Shown: positions 52,856 to 62,465, counted from the first letter of the stretch. The stretch is DNA of 64,000 nt from Candidatus Nitrosopumilus sp. (GCA_003331425.1 QOOS01000002.1:1-64000), one strand, 5' to 3'. The notes: generated from the letters alone by a model not told the origin. Made by a program: numbers and translations.

Positions 52856-53194
52856 TTATTGTATTGTATTGTCTAATGTAACTTCAATTGCAACTCTTTT
52901 TTCATTGGCTCTTTGTTCTCCTGGATATTTCAATTGAGAAAGTTTTTGATTTAACTTTTCATCTGTTACAGGTGCAGCTTTTCCAGAAAACTCCATGTTA
53001 TTGTATTGAATTTTAACTTCTGGGTTTGCAATTGCGTTTTGATACCAATCTCCATCTGGACGATGTCTTGAAAAATATATTTTCTCATTGTACTTTACAG
53101 CCCTTAACCATACTGAATGTGGATTTCCTGTTTTTCTTCCCTTTGTAACTAATATTGGTCGAAATCTTTCTTCCTTAATTTCCATGCCTAACAT
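52856..53194 (-). CDS. F420/FMN-binding split-barrel protein (DUF385/Ddn-like)
   Basis: 112 aa (a start at the internal ATG, MEIKEERF, is possible). RPILVTKGRKTGNPHSVWLRA and the later SRHRPDGDWYQNAIANPEVK match small deazaflavin- or flavin-dependent split-barrel reductases. F420 is likely made here since cofE is present. The last codons carry a (TATTG)3 microsatellite before the stop. Confidence 0.75.
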   Translation of the reverse strand: MLGMEIKEERFRPILVTKGRKTGNPHSVWLRAVKYNEKIYFSRHRPDGDWYQNAIANPEVKIQYNNMEFSGKAAPVTDEKLNQKLSQLKYPGEQRANEKRVAIEVTLDNTIQ

Positions 53195-53272
53195 AATCTG
53201 TCAAGTAATTTAACCCCATTGCTAGAAATTTCTAATATTTGATATGATAAGGAAATTTATCAATAATTATAC

Positions 53273-53725
53273 ATGTCAGTGAAACTAGAAGGAATGCCTG
53301 AAAACATAGCCACAGCTGATACCTTTACTGGAAAAAAAGTAATTGATAGGGAAGGAATTCAATACGGAAAGGTGAAACACATACACATTCATCAAGACTC
53401 CCTTTCTGTATCTGGTGTAACAATTCACCAAGGATTCAACAAAGATTATTTCCTATCTCATGATTACATAGACAAATTTTCTGATGAACAACTACTTCTT
53501 AGTAGACCACCTGTCAGAACTGGAATCCCGGTAGTAGATATTGATAGCCATAAAATTGGTAAAGTCAAAAGATTACACAAACATCCAGACACCAATGAAT
53601 TGGAATCAATTGAAGTAAGTTATGGCTTGATGCATTCAAAAATTCTATCCAAATCTGAAATTTGGGGAATAGGTGAAAAAATCATTCTAAGAATGACTAA
53701 AGAAGAATTCAAAAATATTGAATGA
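53273..53725 (+). CDS. Protein with two PRC-barrel-like domains
   Basis: 150 aa. Two similar beta-barrel units: FTGKKVIDREGIQYGKVKHI and TGIPVVDIDSHKIGKVKRLH, each followed by an HP/HIH-containing strand. PRC-barrels occur in RNA-processing (RimM) and membrane-associated proteins. A His-rich stretch (KHIHIHQDS) could bind metal. The specific role is open. Confidence 0.75.
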   Translation: MSVKLEGMPENIATADTFTGKKVIDREGIQYGKVKHIHIHQDSLSVSGVTIHQGFNKDYFLSHDYIDKFSDEQLLLSRPPVRTGIPVVDIDSHKIGKVKRLHKHPDTNELESIEVSYGLMHSKILSKSEIWGIGEKIILRMTKEEFKNIE

Positions 53726-53752
53726 ATCTTTAAAATTCTTTTTTATTATTTT

Positions 53753-53845
53753 TTACTTTTTTGCACATTTTTCACAAACTGGACTTCCATCCTCTAATGT
53801 AATTTCCACATTTGATGAGTGACATTTTTGACATAATCCTTTCAT
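53753..53845 (-). CDS. 30-aa zinc-ribbon microprotein
   Basis: ORF missing from the track: ATG 53843-53845, TAA 53753-53755. Two CxxC pairs (GLCQKCHSS, VCEKCAKK) about 20 residues apart form a minimal zinc ribbon. The T-rich stretch 53735-53760 may also terminate the convergent PRC-barrel transcript. Confidence 0.7.
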   Translation of the reverse strand: MKGLCQKCHSSNVEITLEDGSPVCEKCAKK

Positions 53846-53938
53846 AACTCATATCTTTGAGATACTCTTTTTAAATTTTGTATGATCTTATCTGATCGAA
53901 TACTTAGCAATTTATAATTCCCACATGAGATCAGATTA

Positions 53939-54937
53939 TTGTATTCTATAGAAACAAAATCTCTTACAAAATCATTTGGTGATTTAGTTGCAGTAAATGA
54001 TATTTCTTTTTCAGTTGAGAAAGGAGAGATTTTTGGATTCTTGGGACCTAATGGAGCTGGTAAAAGTACTACCATGATGATTTTCACTACTTTACTAAAA
54101 CCGACAAATGGCAATGCCCTTGTTGGAGGTTTTGATGTACTAAAAAATCCAAAACAAGTTAGAGAAAATATTGGATTTGTTCAGCAAGAAACTACTGTTG
54201 ATGAATATCTATCTGGACGTGAAAATCTGTTATTACAGGCAAAATTAAACCATATTCCAAAAAATGAAATTAATCAAAGAATTGATGAAGTTTTAGATTT
54301 AATTGAACTTTCAGATAAACAAGATGAAGCTGTAGTTACATATTCTGGAGGAATGAGAAAGAGATTAGATATTGCTGGAGGTCTTTTACATCATCCAAGA
54401 GTTTTGTTTTTAGATGAACCTACAGTTGGATTAGATATTCAAACTAGAAGAAAAATTTGGCAATACATTAAAAAAATTCATACACAATTTGACATGACAA
54501 TTTTTCTTACAACTCACTATATGGAAGAGGCAGATAGTCTATGTGACAGGATTGGAATTATAGATCATGGAAAAATCCAAGTAATTGATACTCCTAAAAA
54601 TATGAAAAATGATCTTGGTAATGAAATAGTCTCATTAGTCATTGAAAGTAATAGTAATTATGATTCATTTTTGCTAGAACTTAAAAAAATTGAATTTATT
54701 AAAAAAATTAATGAAGATGATTCAAAATTAACTCTTTTTACTTCAAATGGTACTGAAGTAATTCCTCAAATTTTCCAAATATCTTCAGAACTTGGAATCA
54801 AAATTAAATCTATTTCTTTAACTCAACCAACACTTGATGATGTTTTCATTTCTTATACTGGTCATGAAATTCGAGATGATGATTCCAAATTTAACAGAAG
54901 ACGTGAACATGCAAAAATGAAGAGGTTACGACAATGA
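53939..54937 (+). CDS. ABC transporter ATP-binding protein (DrrA/NodI type)
   Basis: 332 aa from TTG 53939. Walker A GPNGAGKSTT near residue 37, signature YSGGMRKRLDIAGGLL near 138, Walker B VLFLDEPTVGLD, and an H-loop TTHYMEEADSLCD. The extra C-terminal 90 residues are typical of drug/lipid exporters. It works with the permease whose start it overlaps by 4 nt. The substrate is unknown. Confidence 0.92.
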   Translation: MYSIETKSLTKSFGDLVAVNDISFSVEKGEIFGFLGPNGAGKSTTMMIFTTLLKPTNGNALVGGFDVLKNPKQVRENIGFVQQETTVDEYLSGRENLLLQAKLNHIPKNEINQRIDEVLDLIELSDKQDEAVVTYSGGMRKRLDIAGGLLHHPRVLFLDEPTVGLDIQTRRKIWQYIKKIHTQFDMTIFLTTHYMEEADSLCDRIGIIDHGKIQVIDTPKNMKNDLGNEIVSLVIESNSNYDSFLLELKKIEFIKKINEDDSKLTLFTSNGTEVIPQIFQISSELGIKIKSISLTQPTLDDVFISYTGHEIRDDDSKFNRRREHAKMKRLRQ

Positions 54938-55719
54938 ACACGATAGCCTATGATGCATACACTATTTTTTGGAGAGAGTTAAAGAGATACAAAAAATCCC
55001 GAAGTGGAGTTTTAATTCGATTAATCCAACCTGCAATTTGGATTATAGTTGTAGGAAATATTTTTTCTGAAACTCAGCCTTTAATTCAGTCTGTAGGCTT
55101 TGAAGGTGAATATATTGAATTCATGGCTCCAGGTGTCATAATTTTAACTGCAATTTTCACTAGTATTTTTGGTGGTGTTAATACCCTATGGGATAGGAGG
55201 TATGGTTTTATGAATAAGGCATTGACTTCGCCAATTTCACGTTCAGCAATTGCAGTTGGAAAAATGTCTGCTATTTCTTTGATTGCTGCTTTACAAGCAA
55301 GCTTGATAATTGGAATTGCATTAGCTATTGGTGTTACATTTCCAAATCCATTAATGATAATTCCTATTATGGGGATTGTAATTTTATTCTCATTAGGATT
55401 TTCGGGAATTTCAGTTACTTTAGCTGCCACTGCAAAATCTCAAGAGACGTTTTGGGGTATGATCAATTTACTTGGTATGCCGTTATTCATGTTGAGTCCC
55501 GCATTATTCCCATTGGAATTATTGCCTGATTGGCTTGCTGTCATTGCAAAATTAAATCCCGTCACATACACAATTTTACTGGTCAGAGAATTGATGACAG
55601 GTGTTTCTGAGGGAGGCGTGCCTATTTTGCTTAGTGTTGGAGTAATTTTTGCATTTGTAATAGCAATGGTTGCAATTGCAAGTTATGTTTTCACCCGAGA
55701 AGTGAATAAACCATTTTAA
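54934..55719 (+). CDS. ABC-2 type permease
   Basis: 261 aa with six hydrophobic segments. The ABC-2 signature near residue 190 (FMLSPALFPLELLPDWLAVIAKLNPVTY) and GVNTLWDRRYGFMNKALTSP are typical. Partner of the preceding ATPase in export of a lipid, drug or polysaccharide. Confidence 0.9.
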   Translation: MNTIAYDAYTIFWRELKRYKKSRSGVLIRLIQPAIWIIVVGNIFSETQPLIQSVGFEGEYIEFMAPGVIILTAIFTSIFGGVNTLWDRRYGFMNKALTSPISRSAIAVGKMSAISLIAALQASLIIGIALAIGVTFPNPLMIIPIMGIVILFSLGFSGISVTLAATAKSQETFWGMINLLGMPLFMLSPALFPLELLPDWLAVIAKLNPVTYTILLVRELMTGVSEGGVPILLSVGVIFAFVIAMVAIASYVFTREVNKPF

Positions 55720-55724
55720 AATAA

Positions 55725-55823
55725 TTACTTACAATTTTCTAAGAACTCTGTTGATACTGTCATAGCAACCCGTGTTCTGAAACCTCTTCGTGCTGTAGGA
55801 TTATCTGCTGCAATGAATTTCAT
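55725..55823 (-). CDS. Candidate 32-aa small protein after phoU
   Basis: ATG 55821-55823 to TAA 55725-55727. The peptide (KFIAADNPTARRGFRTRVAM and a helical end) begins 45 nt after phoU in the same direction and could be the last gene of the pst operon. No family is known. Only length, frame and position support it. Confidence 0.35.
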   Translation of the reverse strand: MKFIAADNPTARRGFRTRVAMTVSTEFLENCK

Positions 55824-55867
55824 TGATCCATTTGTTAACTACACTGACGCACAAAAATCAATTAATT

Positions 55868-56524
55868 TCAATAATTTGTATGAGCATCAATTCTTTTTTG
55901 ACTAGGTTTGTGTTTTCCAGTTACAATGTAATTGATGGCATCACTCATGAAAACAGCATGATCACCAATTCTTTCAAGATATCTTAAAACTAATGCCTCT
56001 GCAAGAGCACATTTAGTATTATCAGATTTAATCAATTGAGGCAATCTTTCTTTGTAAATTTTATCAATATATGCTTCATCATCTTGAATATGTGTAGCTT
56101 TTCTAATATCTAATTCTGCAAAAGAATGAACAGCTTCTCTTATCATGTGTTTTACTTTATTTGAAATTACAATTAATGATTCATTATCACATTCAGAAAT
56201 ATCTCCAAACAGTTCTCTAACTTGTGTAATATCATAAGCATATCTGCCAAATCTTGAAAAAGCATAAGATATCTCAGTTGATGAACGAATTAATCTAAAA
56301 TCATCGGCAACAGGTTGATACTTTAACAGCATGTCAAAAATTAGATCCTCAACTTCAAAATATTTAGTACTAATTGAATCAGATAAATCATGAACTTCAT
56401 CGGTGGTATTTTTTCCTTCAAAATACGAATCAATTGCTAATGAAATACAATCTATTGCAGTATTGCCCATTTCATTCATTATTGCAGATAGTTTTTCCAA
56501 AGATGGATCAATAAGACGCGTCAT
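55868..56524 (-). CDS. phoU: Phosphate-transport regulator PhoU
   Basis: 218 aa with two three-helix repeats. Paired acidic motifs for metal binding occur around EKLSAIMNEMGNTAIDC and HDLSDSISTKYFEVEDLIFD; ALVLRYLERIGDHAVFMSDA is the second classic PhoU signature. It adjoins pstB with no gap, as a link between Pst and the phosphate response. Confidence 0.92.
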   Translation of the reverse strand: MTRLIDPSLEKLSAIMNEMGNTAIDCISLAIDSYFEGKNTTDEVHDLSDSISTKYFEVEDLIFDMLLKYQPVADDFRLIRSSTEISYAFSRFGRYAYDITQVRELFGDISECDNESLIVISNKVKHMIREAVHSFAELDIRKATHIQDDEAYIDKIYKERLPQLIKSDNTKCALAEALVLRYLERIGDHAVFMSDAINYIVTGKHKPSQKRIDAHTNY

Positions 56525-57331
56525 TTAACCAAATTGCCCCTGAACATATTTTGCAGTTAAATCATTTTTTGGATCAGTAAATAGTTTCTTTGTGTGTCTA
56601 AATTCAATCAAATCTCCTAGATACATAAATCCAGTATAATCTGAAACACGAACTGCTTGTTGCATGTTATGTGTAACTATGATAATTGTAAACTCTTTTT
56701 TTAATTCAGTAATAGTTTCTTCAATTTTTTGGGTTGCTATTGGATCCAAGGCAGAAGCAGGTTCATCCATAAGTAAAACTTCAGGCTGGATTGCCAATGC
56801 TCTTGCGATGCAAAGTCTTTGTTGCTGTCCTCCTGATAACTCTACAGCAGGTTTCTTAAGATCACTTTTTACCTCATCCCAAAGATATGCCATTTTTAGA
56901 GTGTCCTCAACAATTTCATTTAGAATTCGTTTATCTTTAACACCATTTAGTCGAAGTCCAGCAGTTACATTATCAAAAATAGACATTGTTGGGAAGGGAT
57001 TTGGTTTTTGAAACACCATTCCGACTTTTCGTCTATGATAAATTGGATCGATCTCTTTAGAATAAAGGTCAATTCCATCAATCATAACCTTACCCTCTAC
57101 TTTTGCATTTTTTGTCATATCATGCATTCTATTCAAACATCTAAGAAAAGTCGTCTTCCCACAACCTGAAGGACCAATTAAAGCAGTAACAGATTTTTCT
57201 TTAAATTTCATATTAACATTCTTGACTGCAGGTATATCCCCATAAGAAATGGTTACATCCTCTGCAATCATTTTAAATTTTTCTGAATCATTTTCAAATA
57301 GATCAGAAGTAGTTTGAGTTTTAGAAGTCAT
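56525..57331 (-). CDS. pstB: Phosphate ABC transporter ATP-binding protein PstB
   Basis: 268 aa. Walker [20 protein letters not shown] near residue 53, signature [17 protein letters not shown], Walker [14 protein letters not shown] and H-loop [36 protein letters not shown] marks PstB specifically. Five bases from pstA. Confidence 0.96.
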   Translation of the reverse strand: MTSKTQTTSDLFENDSEKFKMIAEDVTISYGDIPAVKNVNMKFKEKSVTALIGPSGCGKTTFLRCLNRMHDMTKNAKVEGKVMIDGIDLYSKEIDPIYHRRKVGMVFQKPNPFPTMSIFDNVTAGLRLNGVKDKRILNEIVEDTLKMAYLWDEVKSDLKKPAVELSGGQQQRLCIARALAIQPEVLLMDEPASALDPIATQKIEETITELKKEFTIIIVTHNMQQAVRVSDYTGFMYLGDLIEFRHTKKLFTDPKNDLTAKYVQGQFG

Positions 57332-57336
57332 CGTAG

Positions 57337-58263
57337 TTAATTCTTACCTCCTACTTTTTCTTTAAGAGTTTTTAGAATTTGCATTGTTTCTTTTTTATGT
57401 AGCACTAATGTTCTAACTCCAAGATTAATTCCAAGAATTATAAAAATCAAAACTAATGCAGCACCCCAACCTTGAAGTTGTGCACTTTCATAAGGCAACA
57501 TAGACAATCTCCAAATTCTTAGCGGTAATGCATCCATTGGAGTATTCATGTTTGCAAAAAACAAACTACTTCCAAGAATAGTCATTATCAACGGGGCAGT
57601 TTCTCCACCAATTCTTGCAACCGCCAACATCACTCCTGTAACCATTCCTTCTTTTGCTGCAGCAATTACAATTCTCATAGTTACAACCCATTTTCTAAGA
57701 CCTAATGCAGTTCCAGCTTCACGATAAGTTATTGGAACCATCTTTAGAGATTCCTCAGTGGTTCTAGCTACAATAGGAAACATGATCAAAGATAATGCAA
57801 ATGCTCCGGCCCAAACTGAAAAGTGACCTAAAACTAATACAATTACTAAAAATGCAAAAATTCCTAATACGATAGATGGGAATTCCATAAACACGTCATT
57901 GAAAAATCTCACAGATCTTGCAAGCCTATTATCGCCATATTCAGATAAAAATATTCCGGACATTACACCTATTGGAACGCCTATCAAACTTGCTAATCCA
58001 ACCACAATCAAAGTTCCTTGAATTGCCGGACCTACACCTCCCGTTCCGCTACCTACAGAACCTGGAATTTCAGTAAGGAATTCTATCGATATTGCAGCAA
58101 TTCCATTTTTAAAAACTTCAAACAAAATACTACCAAGAGGAATTATGGCAGCAATTACACAACTAATAATGATGATACGTACAATTTTATCAACAATCAG
58201 ACGTTTTTGAACATTTTGTTTGAAAAGAGCTCGATACTCTTGCCTTTTTTCCAAACTACTCAA
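57337..58263 (-). CDS. pstA: Phosphate ABC transporter permease PstA
   Basis: 308 aa with six membrane helices. The coupling loop [20 protein letters not shown] near residue 183 and [19 protein letters not shown] are typical of PstA. It overlaps pstC by 4 nt. Confidence 0.94.
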   Translation of the reverse strand: MSSLEKRQEYRALFKQNVQKRLIVDKIVRIIIISCVIAAIIPLGSILFEVFKNGIAAISIEFLTEIPGSVGSGTGGVGPAIQGTLIVVGLASLIGVPIGVMSGIFLSEYGDNRLARSVRFFNDVFMEFPSIVLGIFAFLVIVLVLGHFSVWAGAFALSLIMFPIVARTTEESLKMVPITYREAGTALGLRKWVVTMRIVIAAAKEGMVTGVMLAVARIGGETAPLIMTILGSSLFFANMNTPMDALPLRIWRLSMLPYESAQLQGWGAALVLIFIILGINLGVRTLVLHKKETMQILKTLKEKVGGKN

Positions 58264-59231
58264 GTGTTAATAGCTCCTTCTTTTACTTTGAGCATCCGAG
58301 TTACAAGAAGATGTGCAATTACATTAATGACCATTGCAATTCCCAATAAAACTAAAGCTACTCCAATTAATGCAGGCAAATGTAATCCTGCAGGAGATGC
58401 TTCAACAAATTCATTGGCAATAATACTTGACATAGTTTGACTAGGATCAAACAAAGAACCAGGGATTGCGTTAAGACCTGTTGCATTTCCAATTAACATA
58501 GTTACTGCCATTGTTTCACCAACTGCTCTTCCAAGTCCTAGAATTGATGCACCAATTAATCCTGTTTTGGAGTAAGGGAAAATTGCAAGCTTAAACATTT
58601 CCCATTTAGTTGCACCCAACATGTATGCTGCCTCTTTTTGTTGTTGAGGTACGGCTTTCATTACTTCTCTTGCAACTGAAGAAACAGTTGGAATAATCAT
58701 TATTGCAAGAATAATACTTGCGGTGAAAATATCTAATCCAAAAGGCGTTCCAGAAAAAAGCCAGATGCTATCTCCAAATGTATTATGAAGTGGTTTTTCC
58801 ACACTATTCATAAAAAATTCTCTAAAAACATACAATCCCCATAGTCCATAAATGATACTTGGAACTGCAGCTAAAAGTTCAACCAAAAACCCTAACGGTG
58901 CACCAATTTTTTTTGGTGCATCAGAAATAAACATGGCAATTCCAATACTTAATGGAACCCCAATTGCCATGGCTAAAGCAGAAGTAACAAGTGTGCCTAC
59001 AATATACGGTAATGCTCCAAATGATTCTCTACCATCAGCAGCATTCCAATCAGTGCCTATGATAAAGGAAAGACCATTTTCTTCCCAAATAGGGTAAGAT
59101 TGAGTGATTAATTGAAAAACCAGTAAAACAATTACAACTAATACAAAACATCCTGCAACAACAGCACCCATCTTAAAAATTTTATCTGGATCAAATTTGC
59201 GATCATTTTTTTTAGAAAATACTTTTTCCAA
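58260..59231 (-). CDS. pstC: Phosphate ABC transporter permease PstC
   Basis: 323 aa from TTG 59231, with six membrane helices. KEAAYMLGATKWEMFKLAIF is the EAA coupling loop and AVPSIIYGLWGLYVFREF is a PstC mark. First gene of the minus-strand pstC-A-B-phoU operon. Its promoter region is shared with the divergent AbrB-PhoU regulator. Confidence 0.94.
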   Translation of the reverse strand: MEKVFSKKNDRKFDPDKIFKMGAVVAGCFVLVVIVLLVFQLITQSYPIWEENGLSFIIGTDWNAADGRESFGALPYIVGTLVTSALAMAIGVPLSIGIAMFISDAPKKIGAPLGFLVELLAAVPSIIYGLWGLYVFREFFMNSVEKPLHNTFGDSIWLFSGTPFGLDIFTASIILAIMIIPTVSSVAREVMKAVPQQQKEAAYMLGATKWEMFKLAIFPYSKTGLIGASILGLGRAVGETMAVTMLIGNATGLNAIPGSLFDPSQTMSSIIANEFVEASPAGLHLPALIGVALVLLGIAMVINVIAHLLVTRMLKVKEGAINT

Positions 59232-59312
59232 TAATTTCTATATGAAAAACGATTAATGTGAAATTAACCAATAAATTATGTAGGTTATATAATTCATTTA
59301 GATCTATATTGA

Positions 59313-59337
59313 TTACATATGAAATCCGTATATGTAA
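59313..59337. promoter_or_regulatory. Inverted repeat TTACATAT-N9-ATATGTAA upstream of the phosphate regulator
   Basis: Perfect 8-bp arms with a 9-nt spacer, between pstC and the regulator gene. A TATA-like GATCTATATTG lies just to the left, so the repeat covers the expected start of transcription of the regulator and ends 19 nt before its TTG. Likely operator of a dimeric regulator, possibly of the AbrB-PhoU protein itself. Confidence 0.6.
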
Positions 59338-59356
59338 AAGAATTTGATCAATAGTA

Positions 59357-60379
59357 TTGAGTCAAATAAAACAAATTCGACGATTACAAATGACTGGAGG
59401 ATCAACATATACTGTTTCATTACCTAAAACTTGGATTTTAGAATTAAAATTAAAAAAAAATTCAGAGATGACATTAATTAAAAATCTCAATAATTCAATT
59501 ACATTATTTACAGAAATTCAAGATCAAAAACATCATGCCATAGCATCAATTTCTAAAAAGGATTCAAAAGAATCCATTCGTAGAAAAATTATTGCAATGT
59601 ATCTATCAGGTTACAAAACTATTGAAATAAAAACAAAAGGAATTGAAATTCAAAGTTCACATCGAAGTACTATTCGAGATTTGGTACGAAGCACATTGAT
59701 GGGAACAGAGATAATTGAAACAAGTTCAGAAAAAATTGTATTACAAGTTTTAACACAACTTGCACAATTATCATTTAATGTTGCACTAAAACGAATGTAT
59801 GATTCTGCAAAAAATATGCATCAAGATGCCATTGAAGCATTAAAAAATCAAGATAAGGAAAATGCAGTGGAAGTAGAAAAATTAGATGATGAAGTAGATA
59901 GATTCAGCCTCTACTTGATGAGAAATCTCAATCTAGCATTACAGGATACCCAGATATTGCTAGATTCTGGGCTCAAAAAACCATCAGATTGTTTAGGATA
60001 TAGAACAATAGTCAAATGCGTAGAAAGAATTGCAGATCATGCAGGATTAATTGCAAAAAAAGTGAAATATGTCAAAAATCCAATTAATAAAAAAATTCTA
60101 AAAGAGATAGAAACAATTAGTGAAGAATCACTTGTTGTTTTCGATAATGCGATAACTGCACTTACCAAAAAAGACTACAACATGGCTGAAAAAGTTGCAT
60201 CCAGTGTACCAGAAGTAATTGAAAAAGAAAAAAACCTCATGGATTCCTTGAAATCAGATGAAAATACTGCCATCATTAAATTAGTTTTAGAAGACATTCG
60301 AAGAACTGCAGAATATTCCAGGGACATTTCTGAGATCACATTAGATGAAACAATTCAAACTGTTATTGAAGAAATTTAA
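59357..60379 (+). CDS. Phosphate uptake regulator: SpoVT/AbrB DNA-binding plus PhoU domains
   Basis: 340 aa from TTG 59357. The N-terminal 50 residues are an AbrB-type swapped-hairpin DNA-binding domain (RRLQMTGGSTYTVSLPKTWI). PhoU-like helical repeats follow (VEKLDDEVDRFSLYLMRNLN and VKCVERIADHAGLIAKKVKY). Such fusions control pst genes in archaea. It is divergent from pstC and upstream of pstS, fitting a local phosphate regulator. Confidence 0.88.
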   Translation: MSQIKQIRRLQMTGGSTYTVSLPKTWILELKLKKNSEMTLIKNLNNSITLFTEIQDQKHHAIASISKKDSKESIRRKIIAMYLSGYKTIEIKTKGIEIQSSHRSTIRDLVRSTLMGTEIIETSSEKIVLQVLTQLAQLSFNVALKRMYDSAKNMHQDAIEALKNQDKENAVEVEKLDDEVDRFSLYLMRNLNLALQDTQILLDSGLKKPSDCLGYRTIVKCVERIADHAGLIAKKVKYVKNPINKKILKEIETISEESLVVFDNAITALTKKDYNMAEKVASSVPEVIEKEKNLMDSLKSDENTAIIKLVLEDIRRTAEYSRDISEITLDETIQTVIEEI

Positions 60380-60410
60380 AAAAATAATCAAATAATTATA
60401 ACATTTTTAA

Positions 60411-60614
60411 TCACGATGCAATAATATTTTGGGATATTGTAATGCAATAATGAATTCTAGGTAATGGTTTTTTTCCACAGTTTAAGCAAATTTCTTGAAA
60501 AATTATTCTGCAATTTTTGCATTTAGATAAAACGTATAGTGAATTCCCACAATTTCTACATGACTCATCAGGCATTTTGTATGATGAATTTATTTTGTAA
60601 TTCTTTCCCATCAT
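60411..60614 (-). CDS. Small zinc-ribbon protein
   Basis: 67 aa from ATG 60614; starts at 60611 or 60575 are also possible. Three Cys pairs occur: ESCRNCGNSL, KCKNCRII and EICLNCGKK. This gives at least one zinc ribbon. It is the intact relative of the start-less frame at 44089-44268. It lies between the phosphate regulator and pstS. Function unknown. Confidence 0.68.
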   Translation of the reverse strand: MMGKNYKINSSYKMPDESCRNCGNSLYVLSKCKNCRIIFQEICLNCGKKPLPRIHYCITISQNIIAS

Positions 60615-60722
60615 TGCAGATATTATTTTTTAATGCAGTATTGGGGAGCATAGGGGTTATGACAATAATGGCTACGGACTGCAACCGATTAAGTAAGTAT
60701 GTGTTGCTCAAGGAAGAATATG

Positions 60723-60815
60723 ATGACGTCATTAATTCTAGACATGTAAAATGTGACAAAAACTAAATCCATATAGATTAAGTAATCTATCAAATCTACG
60801 ATCATTTTAGTGATC
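60723..60815. promoter_or_regulatory. Cluster of palindromes upstream of pstS
   Basis: Three symmetrical sites in 93 bp: ATGACGTCAT (60723-60732), ATAGATTA-AG-TAATCTAT (60773-60790) and GATCA-N6-TGATC (60800-60815). All precede the pstS TATA box. The second is a long, perfect site and the best operator candidate for a phosphate-response regulator. No coding sequence was accepted between 60615 and 60903. Confidence 0.5.
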
Positions 60816-60829
60816 TCAAAATATTTTAT

Positions 60830-60841
60830 TTTCTATATAGT
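60830..60841 (+). promoter_or_regulatory. TATA box of pstS
   Basis: TTTCTATATAGT, the same element as in the 38.4-39.0 kb repeats. It stands about 73 nt before ATG 60904, so the pstS message probably has a leader of about 40 nt rather than being leaderless. Confidence 0.55.
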
Positions 60842-60903
60842 ATATGGTACTAACATAATCTATGCCTACCAATTGTAAATAAACTTCCAGAAGTGATATA
60901 GTA

Positions 60904-62460
60904 ATGAAGACAAAGACATCGTTACTGATTTTATTGACTGCAGTATTGGGTGCATTAGTTTCCCCAATGTCTGCTAGCGCAGCAACAAATCCTGACATAC
61001 CAGATCCAAATCAAAACTTTGTTTTGACTGGTGCAGGGGCAACTTTTCCATTCCCTCTAATTGATTTATGGAGAGTAGAATACAAAAAATCTTTTGATAA
61101 TGTAGATCTAAATTATCAATCAATTGGAAGTGGTGGTGGAATTAAACAACACATTGAAAAAACTGTCAATTTTGCAGCATCTGATAAACCTATGAAGGAA
61201 TCAGAAATGGAATTGGCTCCAGGAACATTACATATTCCTGAGTCAATCGGGGGGGTTGTATTAGCATACAACGTACCGGAGATTCCAGACAATGGATTGA
61301 AATTAACTGCTGATGCAGTTGCAGGAATCTTTTTGGGAGAAATTACAAAATGGAATGATCCTATAATTACTTCTCAAAATCCTGAATTGAATCTTCCAGA
61401 TGCAGAAATTGTAACAGCACATAGATCAGATGGTTCTGGAACCACCTTTATTTTCACAGACTACTTGAGTTCTGTAAGTAGTACATGGGATAGAGATGTA
61501 GGTATTGGAAAATCTGTTGCTTGGCCTAACGGCTTAGGTGCTGCAGGAAATGAAGGTGTTGCTTCTGTTGTGAAATCTACCGAGTATTCAATTGGATATA
61601 TTGAACTTGCATATGCATTCCAAACTGGAATCACTTATGCATTTGTTGAAAATGCAGATAAAACTGCATTTATCGAGCCAAGTCTAGAAAGCATTTCTGC
61701 TGCATCAAGTGGTGCAGCTGATAATCTACCTGCAGCTGAAGATAGCTGGGTTGGAGTATCTCTAGTAAGTGCACCTGGACCAAAATCATATCCTCTTGCT
61801 AGCTTCACATACTTGTTAGTATTAGACGATTTAAAACCAGTAACAGAAAGTAAAGCACAAGCTAAAGCCGTAATCCACATGATAAACTGGATGATCACTG
61901 AAGGACAACAATATTCTTCAAGCTTACTATATGTTCCACTAGCAGACAAAGTAGTGAAACTTGGTCAAGATGGTCTACAGAAAGTCAAATATGATGGAGA
62001 ACTTTTGTGGGATCCAAATGCAGTTAGTACTGCATCAACCCAAGAAGTAAAACAAGAAACAGTAAATTCTGAAGTAGGTGGTGGTTGTCTAATTGCAACT
62101 GCAACTTATGGTTCTGAATTTGCACCACAAGTACAACAACTAAGAGAAATTCGTGACAATCAATTGATGAACACAGAATCTGGTTCAGCATTTATGTCTG
62201 GTTTCAATGAGTTGTACTATACATTCTCACCAACAATTGCAGACATGGAACGTGAAAGTCCAATGTTTAAAGAAGCAGTCAAACTTGGTTTGACACCAAT
62301 GCTCTCAACTTTGACAATCATGGAAAGTGCAGAAACTGAAAGCGAAGTTCTCGGACTTGGTCTATCAGTAATTGCATTGAATTTGGGAATGTACATTGCA
62401 GCACCTGCAATGATGTTTTACGGAATTAGTAAAAAAGTAAAATCTGTTAAGTTATCTTAA
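60904..62460 (+). CDS. pstS: Phosphate-binding protein PstS with CFI-box C-terminal anchor
   Basis: 518 aa. Signal peptide (SLLILLTAVLGALVSPMSASA), then the PstS fold: LTGAGATFPFPLIDLWRVEY, SIGSGGGIKQHIEKTVNFAA and the phosphate-loop AHRSDGSGTTFIFTDYLSS. After residue 390 a CFI-box domain follows (GGGCLIATATYGSEFAPQVQ) with a last membrane helix (GLGLSVIALNLGMYIAAPA), likely a membrane anchor. It binds extracellular phosphate for PstCAB. The extra C-terminal 130 residues are absent from bacterial PstS. Confidence 0.93.
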   Translation: MKTKTSLLILLTAVLGALVSPMSASAATNPDIPDPNQNFVLTGAGATFPFPLIDLWRVEYKKSFDNVDLNYQSIGSGGGIKQHIEKTVNFAASDKPMKESEMELAPGTLHIPESIGGVVLAYNVPEIPDNGLKLTADAVAGIFLGEITKWNDPIITSQNPELNLPDAEIVTAHRSDGSGTTFIFTDYLSSVSSTWDRDVGIGKSVAWPNGLGAAGNEGVASVVKSTEYSIGYIELAYAFQTGITYAFVENADKTAFIEPSLESISAASSGAADNLPAAEDSWVGVSLVSAPGPKSYPLASFTYLLVLDDLKPVTESKAQAKAVIHMINWMITEGQQYSSSLLYVPLADKVVKLGQDGLQKVKYDGELLWDPNAVSTASTQEVKQETVNSEVGGGCLIATATYGSEFAPQVQQLREIRDNQLMNTESGSAFMSGFNELYYTFSPTIADMERESPMFKEAVKLGLTPMLSTLTIMESAETESEVLGLGLSVIALNLGMYIAAPAMMFYGISKKVKSVKLS

Positions 62461-62465
62461 TAGAC

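Noticed and set aside
60723-60732. ATGACGTCAT as a eukaryote-type CRE element
   Set aside because: The match is to an 8-base eukaryotic site with no archaeal counterpart. It was kept only as one palindrome among others.
60539-60766. 75-aa plus-strand ORF between the zinc ribbon and pstS
   Set aside because: Half of it is antisense to the Cys-rich gene, and the remainder has no recognisable pattern. The overlapping minus-strand ORF at 60568-60759 is equally unconvincing.
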